From: Butyrivibrio sp. VCB2006
Lineage (GTDB): Bacteria; Bacillota; Clostridia; Lachnospirales; Lachnospiraceae
DNA: 64,000 nt
Assembly (NCBI RefSeq): GCF_000420945.1
Contig: NZ_ATVX01000004.1
Coordinates: forward strand, 186,001-250,000
Reading direction: 5' to 3'
Part shown: in pieces, positions 62,477 through 64,000 of the stretch
Position numbering within the stretch: position 1 is the stretch's first letter
Layout: every line of letters begins with the position of its first letter
The notes under the pieces: model-generated
Told to the model about the DNA's origin: nothing
Databases searched by the model: none
What the model saw: only the letters and a program-made list of their open reading frames with translations
Translations under genes and position numbers: made by a program

Positions 62477-63241
62477 TCAGTCAGTACTCTTAGCCTTTCT
62501 GTATTCGGTAGAAAAAGATGGATCATACAATTTGGACTTATCGTAATTAGTGCAGTTGATAGCATCTCCAACAAGCACAATTGCTGTCTTAGTGATATTT
62601 TCCTTTTTGGCACATTCGGCCATGGTTCCCACTGTGCAGATAATCTTTTTCTCCTCAGGCCAGGTTGCCTTGTAGACAAGGGCTACCGAAGTGTCCTCTT
62701 TGTAGCCGCCTGCAATCAGCTTTTCAGAAAGCTTATCCAGCATCCCTGCACTTAAGTAAATTGCCATGGAAGCCCCATGCGAAGCAAGGCTCTCCATTTT
62801 TTCTTTTTCCGGAACAAGAGTCTTACCCTCAAGTCTTGTGATAATCAAAGTCTGAGAAACATTTGGCAAGGTATACTCAAGATTAAGGCTCGATGCAGCT
62901 CCAAAACATGCACTTACGCCGGGACAGGAAGCATACTCTATTCCCGCTTCATCAAGAGCGTCCATCTGTTCCCGGACAGCCCCGTAAATGCTGGGTTCTC
63001 CGGTATGGAGTCTTACAACTTCCTTGCCATCTGCAGTAGCTTTTTTCATGACATCAAGGACTTCTTCCAGGGTCATGGTAGCGCTATTATGAATTCCCGC
63101 GCCTTCCTTGGCATAGTCAAGAAGCTGCGGATTAACAAGACTTCCCGCGTATATGATGACGTCTGCATTTTTTATAAGTTCCATGCCCCTTACCGTGATA
63201 AGATCAACAGCTCCGGGACCTGCTCCCACGAAATTTACCAT
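62477..63241 (-). CDS. cbiF: cobalt-precorrin-4 C11-methyltransferase
   Basis: 254 residues. Tetrapyrrole methylase of the CbiF/CobM type: VNFVGAGPGAVDLITVRGME, ADVIIYAGSLVNPQLLDYA, VVRLHTGEPSIYGAVREQMD, YASCPGVSACFGAASSLNLE and LPNVSQTLIITRLEGKT. It methylates C11. Its start lies three bases after the cbiD stop. Confidence 0.96.
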   Translation of the reverse strand: MVNFVGAGPGAVDLITVRGMELIKNADVIIYAGSLVNPQLLDYAKEGAGIHNSATMTLEEVLDVMKKATADGKEVVRLHTGEPSIYGAVREQMDALDEAGIEYASCPGVSACFGAASSLNLEYTLPNVSQTLIITRLEGKTLVPEKEKMESLASHGASMAIYLSAGMLDKLSEKLIAGGYKEDTSVALVYKATWPEEKKIICTVGTMAECAKKENITKTAIVLVGDAINCTNYDKSKLYDPSFSTEYRKAKSTD

Positions 63242-63244
63242 TTT

Positions 63245-64000
63245 TTATCCTTTCGCTTCCCTCAGGAAGTCCTCCGCATGCTCTGTCTTACCAAGTAGCC
63301 CATACTGATTGGAATACACAATACACTCCACTTCCAGCCTGTCGGCAGCTCTTTTACACAAAAAGAAATCTATCCTGTCCATAATGTAGTCAAAGCACTG
63401 CTTATCTAAGCCTTCTCTAAGGTATATTTCCATAGCTTCCTCGGTGGAAACACAGTCCAAAATCTCGCGAGCTGCATCTGCGGATGCTCCGGATCTGATA
63501 GCTGCTGTTGCCATGAGTTCCATTCTGCAGTCCGCCTCTCTGGAATGTGTGTTCATGATTCCGCCTGAAACCTTAATTAGCTTCCCTACATGGCCGCATA
63601 GTAGCAGCTTTTTAAAGCCAAGTTCTGCTGCCATGTCTATGGTATCTCCGATAAAATTGGAGCACTTTACAGCCTTATCAAGATCGTAATCAAAAGCTTC
63701 CTTCATAAATTCCATTCCGTAATTTCCGGGTGAAACAACAGCAACTGTGGCGCCCATGGCCTTCATCTGGCGAAGTTCTACCATGATGGTGTCAAGAAGA
63801 GCCTTGGTGGACATGGGTTCCACTATTCCTGTTGTTCCTATGATTGATATTCCGCCCTCTATTCCAAGCCTTGGATTAAAGGTCTTGGCCGCAAGCTCCT
63901 CACCTTCAGGAACAGAGATTATTACATCAAGGCCTCTCTCATAATCAAAAAGATCCATAACCTGCATGATTTCATTCTCAATCATCTGTCTTGGAACTGA
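63245..64000 (-). CDS. cbiD: cobalt-precorrin-5B C1-methyltransferase (5' end outside window)
   Basis: C-terminal 251 residues; the frame is open to the window edge, and the family has about 360-380 residues, so roughly a third is missing. Motifs are LDVIISVPEGEELAAKTFNP, RLGIEGGISIIGTTGIVEPM, LCGHVGKLIKVSGGIMNTHS and ADCRMELMATAAIRSGA. CbiD methylates C1 in the anaerobic pathway and is the first gene of the visible cobalamin operon. Any cobalamin riboswitch would lie beyond the window. Confidence 0.95.
   Translation of the reverse strand, partial: SVPRQMIENEIMQVMDLFDYERGLDVIISVPEGEELAAKTFNPRLGIEGGISIIGTTGIVEPMSTKALLDTIMVELRQMKAMGATVAVVSPGNYGMEFMKEAFDYDLDKAVKCSNFIGDTIDMAAELGFKKLLLCGHVGKLIKVSGGIMNTHSREADCRMELMATAAIRSGASADAAREILDCVSTEEAMEIYLREGLDKQCFDYIMDRIDFFLCKRAADRLEVECIVYSNQYGLLGKTEHAEDFLREAKG

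Overview
The window reads as chromosome from a low-to-moderate GC anaerobic Firmicute of the Lachnospiraceae, most likely Butyrivibrio or Pseudobutyrivibrio. Supporting signs are long single-chain PurL, an infC-rpmI-rplT operon started at AUU, class B sortase and LytR-CpsA-Psr wall enzymes, the anaerobic (Cbi) cobalamin pathway, NHLM-type peptide exporters and a SPRTG cell-wall sorting signal. This genus assignment is by recognition only. No tRNA, rRNA or CRISPR array was seen.

Layout. Positions 1-593 hold the N-terminal part of a secreted acidic protein. 594-1700 is non-coding. It contains an unusual element in which two large hairpins in opposite orientation flank a 53-bp-period array of inverted repeats. 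1701-10249 is carB, carA and purL on the minus strand, preceded by a TetR gene and a small hypothetical gene. 11665-16350 is mixed: a LysR regulator, a membrane-anchored probable beta-propeller, a HAD phosphatase, an ECF sigma factor and a broken transposase. 16382-28567 is a 13-gene minus-strand capsule/exopolysaccharide operon. It runs from a Wzz/CpsC homologue through sortase B, an LCP protein, a sortase substrate, CpsB and CpsD to glycosyltransferases, Wzy, a ferredoxin-pyruvyltransferase pair and Wzx. 28851-38977 is a peptide-export locus. Two double-glycine leader peptides (one with a zinc-ribbon core), two ABC transporters (one with a C39 protease) and a short HlyD-like protein sit with a SpoIIE phosphatase, an RsbW kinase, a STAS protein and a second, degenerate HATPase-like protein.

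39121-42412 carries a chemoreceptor and purA. 42413-43062 is a second non-coding array with a 52-bp period and a different half-site. 43063-49628 contains a membrane protein, an ArsR-type regulator, an EF-G/TetM-like GTPase fused to a YacP/Rae1-like NYN nuclease, and small secreted or membrane proteins. 49731-54543 holds a DUF1858 protein, a GH36 alpha-galactosidase, a TetR regulator and PepD. 54651-56165 is the infC-rpmI-rplT operon with its leader. 56884-64000 is a cobalamin synthesis operon: cbiD, cbiF, cbiG, cbiH, a cbiJ-cbiE-cbiT triple fusion and cbiA.

The most notable observations are these. (1) Two separate non-coding arrays have inverted-repeat units spaced by almost exactly five DNA helical turns, with different sequences but the same geometry. 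(2) A complete peptide-export locus carries a built-in partner-switching phospho-signalling module. (3) A ribosome-protection-type GTPase is fused to a ribosome-associated nuclease domain. All functional statements are homology- or context-based readings made without database searches.
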